In this document: piece by piece, positions 7,138 through 8,245 of the stretch
Layout of the letters: each line of letters starts with the position of its first letter
How positions within the stretch are numbered: the stretch's first letter is position 1
Source: Synergistota bacterium
Lineage (GTDB): Bacteria; Synergistota; JAGHAJ01
DNA: 8,245 nucleotides
Reading direction: 5' to 3'
NCBI GenBank assembly: GCA_021161545.1
Contig: JAGHAJ010000029.1
Coordinates: 1 to 8,245 of the forward strand
Made by a program: the position numbers and the translations under genes
The notes under the pieces: model-generated
What the model saw: the letters and a program-made list of their open reading frames with translations, nothing else
What the model was told of the DNA's origin: nothing
Database searches by the model: none

Positions 7138-7144
7138 CCTCCTT
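7138..7144 (-). promoter_or_regulatory. Strong SD fixing the TTG start of pheS
   Basis: AAGGAGG on the minus strand overlaps the TAA stop of ktrA (7143-7145) and lies 9 bases before the TTG at 7128. The strong SD probably offsets the weaker TTG initiation codon. A second TTG just upstream (in GGTTGG) is out of frame. Confidence 0.75.
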
Positions 7145-7799
7145 ACTCCTCCATTTCCTTCCTAAATGTTTCTATCTGTTTCCTTTTACCTATTATTATC
7201 ATAAAGTCCCCTGCATTTATTATATCACTCCCTCGTGGCGTGGCGTTAATCTCTTCCCCTTTCCTCACAAGCAAAACATTTACGCCATATCTATTACGAA
7301 AATCCATATCTGCAAGACTCTTTCCATCCATATCTTTGGTTGCCCTGACGCCTATTATCATGTACTCCGGCGAGAGGTCAAGGTAATCCAAAATGCCAGG
7401 AAATACAAGGCTCTTTGCAATTCTTGTACCCATATCTTTCTCAGGAAAGACCACTCTATCAGCACCAACCTTAGACAACACCTTTGCCTGTAGGTTATTG
7501 GAAGCCTTAGCAACAATCATTGGTAAACCTATCTCTTTCATAAGAAGGGTAACAAATATACTACCAGCAATGTTTTCCCCCATTGCAACTACTGCACCAT
7601 CAAAACCGCTGAGATCAAGCTGTTTCACTGCCACCTCATCAGTGGCATCAAGCCTCACAGCCTGCGTAACCCTGTCCATTATGAGTTCCACTTTATCCTT
7701 GTTCCTATCTATAGCAAGCACCTCACATCCAAGTTCAAACAGGCTCGCAGAGACAGAGGCCCCAAACTTTCCCAGACCTATAACAACAAACTTTTTCAT
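7143..7799 (-). CDS. ktrA: K+ uptake regulatory subunit, KtrA/TrkA (RCK) family
   Basis: A 218-residue protein with one RCK_N and one RCK_C domain, the size of KtrA/KtrC rather than the double-length E. coli TrkA. RCK_N (about 1-120) is a Rossmann fold: glycine-rich loop 'VIGLGKFGASVSASL' (6-20), an acidic residue at the end of strand 2 (D31 in 'AIDRN'), 'LDATDE' (50-55), 'GFDGAVVAMGENI' (65-77) and 'GADRVVFPEKDMG' (112-124). RCK_C (about 136-215) contains 'GKSLADMDFRNRYGVNVLLVRK' and ends 'NAGDFMIIIGKRKQIETF'. In the family an octameric cytoplasmic ring binds ATP/ADP or NAD(H) (and c-di-AMP at RCK_C in many Bacillota) and gates the KtrB pore. The ATG overlaps the upstream ktrB stop in an ATGA motif, coupling ring and channel synthesis. 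Its SD (GGAAGG, 11-base spacer) is modest. Confidence 0.94.
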   Translation of the reverse strand: MKKFVVIGLGKFGASVSASLFELGCEVLAIDRNKDKVELIMDRVTQAVRLDATDEVAVKQLDLSGFDGAVVAMGENIAGSIFVTLLMKEIGLPMIVAKASNNLQAKVLSKVGADRVVFPEKDMGTRIAKSLVFPGILDYLDLSPEYMIIGVRATKDMDGKSLADMDFRNRYGVNVLLVRKGEEINATPRGSDIINAGDFMIIIGKRKQIETFRKEMEE

Positions 7800-8245
7800 C
7801 CAACAACCACCCTTCCTTCAGGGTATTGCACCCTGTTTATGTACCTCTCACTGAACATATTATATGCTACAGTAAGAGGACCTATCTTCCCAAGAAACAT
7901 GAGGACTAAAAGCACAACTTTACTAATGGAAGTAAGCTGTGGTGTAATACCAGTAGATAACCCAACCGTTCCGAGTGCAGAAATCACCTCAAACACTACC
8001 CTTCGCAGAGAATAGGGCTCAACTAACAAGAGTATAAAAGAAGCCAAAAGTACCAGGACAAAAAACATAAACAGAATGGCTATAGCTCTAAAAACCGTAT
8101 CATGGGATATAGAATATCCCTTAAAGACGGGTACATTTCTTCCTCTTATACTACCCCACATAGATGCAAACAGAACACCAATCGTAGTAGTTTTTACTCC
8201 TCCACCAGTAGAGCCTGGAGAAGCACCAATAAACATCAACAACAT
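7796..8245 (-). CDS. ktrB: K+ transporter pore subunit KtrB/TrkH, C-terminal part
   Basis: Only the last 149 codons are present; the gene continues past 8245, and the methionine at the window edge is internal, not a start. The fragment starts inside the third M-P-M repeat, with its selectivity-filter loop 'GASPGSTGGGVKTTT' (7-21). It continues through a cytoplasmic stretch 'RGRNVPVFKGYSIS' and a hydrophobic helix (about 53-75), the fourth filter loop 'ISALGTVGLSTGITP' (88-102), and the last helix 'VVLLVLMFLGKIGPLT' (110-125). It ends 'YPEGRVVVG', the family's typical C-terminal tail with final glycine. KtrB is the membrane channel-like subunit of Ktr/Trk K+ uptake, driven by membrane potential and Na+ or H+, and gated by the RCK protein encoded next. 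KtrB versus TrkH cannot be settled without the N-terminal half; the single-RCK partner favours Ktr. Confidence 0.93.
   Translation of the reverse strand: MLLMFIGASPGSTGGGVKTTTIGVLFASMWGSIRGRNVPVFKGYSISHDTVFRAIAILFMFFVLVLLASFILLLVEPYSLRRVVFEVISALGTVGLSTGITPQLTSISKVVLLVLMFLGKIGPLTVAYNMFSERYINRVQYPEGRVVVG

Larger units (their letters stand above)
1..8245 (-). other. Single tightly packed polycistronic gene chain (ktrB-ktrA-pheS-pheT-coiled coil-zapA-cvpA-mutS2-ftsA-like)
   Basis: Nine genes in the same direction occupy essentially every base. Junctions read from the sequence are: ktrB/ktrA 4-base ATGA overlap; ktrA/pheS 14-base gap; pheS/pheT 4-base ATGA overlap; pheT/coiled coil 1-base TAATG overlap; coiled coil/zapA 7-base overlap; zapA/cvpA 7-base overlap; cvpA/mutS2 4-base GTGA overlap (with the start chosen here); mutS2/ftsA-like 9-base gap. 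No junction can hold a terminator or a leader RNA, so one transcript and translational coupling are the simplest inference. Promoters inside coding sequence cannot be excluded. The order is close to the B. subtilis pheS-pheT-rnhC-zapA-cvpA-polX-mutS2 region, but without rnhC and polX. Confidence 0.8.

Noticed and set aside
7129-7142. Possible T-box, attenuator or promoter upstream of pheS
   Set aside because: Only 14 bases lie between ktrA and pheS, and most are taken by the SD and spacer.
7393-7854. Plus-strand open frame of 153 codons opposite ktrA and ktrB
   Set aside because: The Ser/Thr/Pro-rich translation is typical of the antisense of a purine-rich coding strand, there is no recognisable domain, and it sits fully opposite strong genes.
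8243-8245. ATG at the window edge as the start of a short 149-residue K+ transporter
   Set aside because: The sequence begins in the middle of the third pore repeat of KtrB/TrkH, so the methionine is internal and the gene is cut by the window edge.
1-8245. Mobile element, CRISPR array, tRNA/rRNA, phage or defence island
   Set aside because: No regular repeats, inverted-repeat ends, transposase or integrase motifs or RNA-gene signatures were seen. The whole window is continuous housekeeping coding sequence with uniform composition.

Overview
All recognisable genes in this window lie on the minus strand and form one closely packed chain. Read 5'->3' on that strand (high to low coordinate) the order is: ktrB/trkH-like K+ channel subunit (5' end outside the window), ktrA (RCK gating subunit), pheS, pheT, a small coiled-coil gene, zapA, cvpA, mutS2, and the first 88 codons of an FtsA-like actin-fold ATPase that runs off the low-coordinate edge. 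Six of the eight junctions overlap by 1 to 7 bases and the other two gaps are 14 and 9 bases. There is therefore no room between genes for a promoter, terminator or leader RNA, and several Shine-Dalgarno (SD) sites sit inside the end of the preceding gene.

Organism: a bacterium of moderate to low GC with a purine-rich coding strand and heavy use of AGG/AGA and ATA codons. The gene set and order (pheS-pheT-[x]-zapA-cvpA-[x]-mutS2) resemble the Bacillus subtilis order pheS-pheT-rnhC-zapA-yshB(cvpA)-polX-mutS2. Single-RCK KtrA and an FtsA-like gene beginning with a conserved 'LDIGTRSVVG' style motif also fit Bacillota, perhaps a thermophilic Clostridia-like lineage. This is inference from memory of families. 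A deep-branching neighbour phylum with the same ancestral cluster cannot be excluded.

Layout: about 7143-8245 holds K+ uptake (KtrB pore and KtrA regulator). 3692-7128 holds both subunits of phenylalanyl-tRNA synthetase. 3175-3692 holds two small division-type genes, a ZapB-like coiled coil of unproven function and ZapA. 2624-3181 holds the four-helix membrane protein CvpA. 276-2627 holds MutS2. 1-266 holds the FtsA-like N terminus. Functionally this is a housekeeping cluster joining ion homeostasis, translation, Z-ring assembly and collision/recombination control. I see no mobile element, CRISPR array, RNA gene or phage gene.

I found no wholly new system. Points worth a second look are: a MutS2 whose Smr domain has lost the usual LDxRG motif while keeping HGKG; a zero-frame G GGG GGC heptamer exactly at the cvpA/mutS2 junction, where a -1 slip would fuse the two reading frames; an unassigned coiled-coil gene in the slot used by rnhC in B. 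subtilis; and pheST placed directly behind a K+ transporter with no leader of its own.
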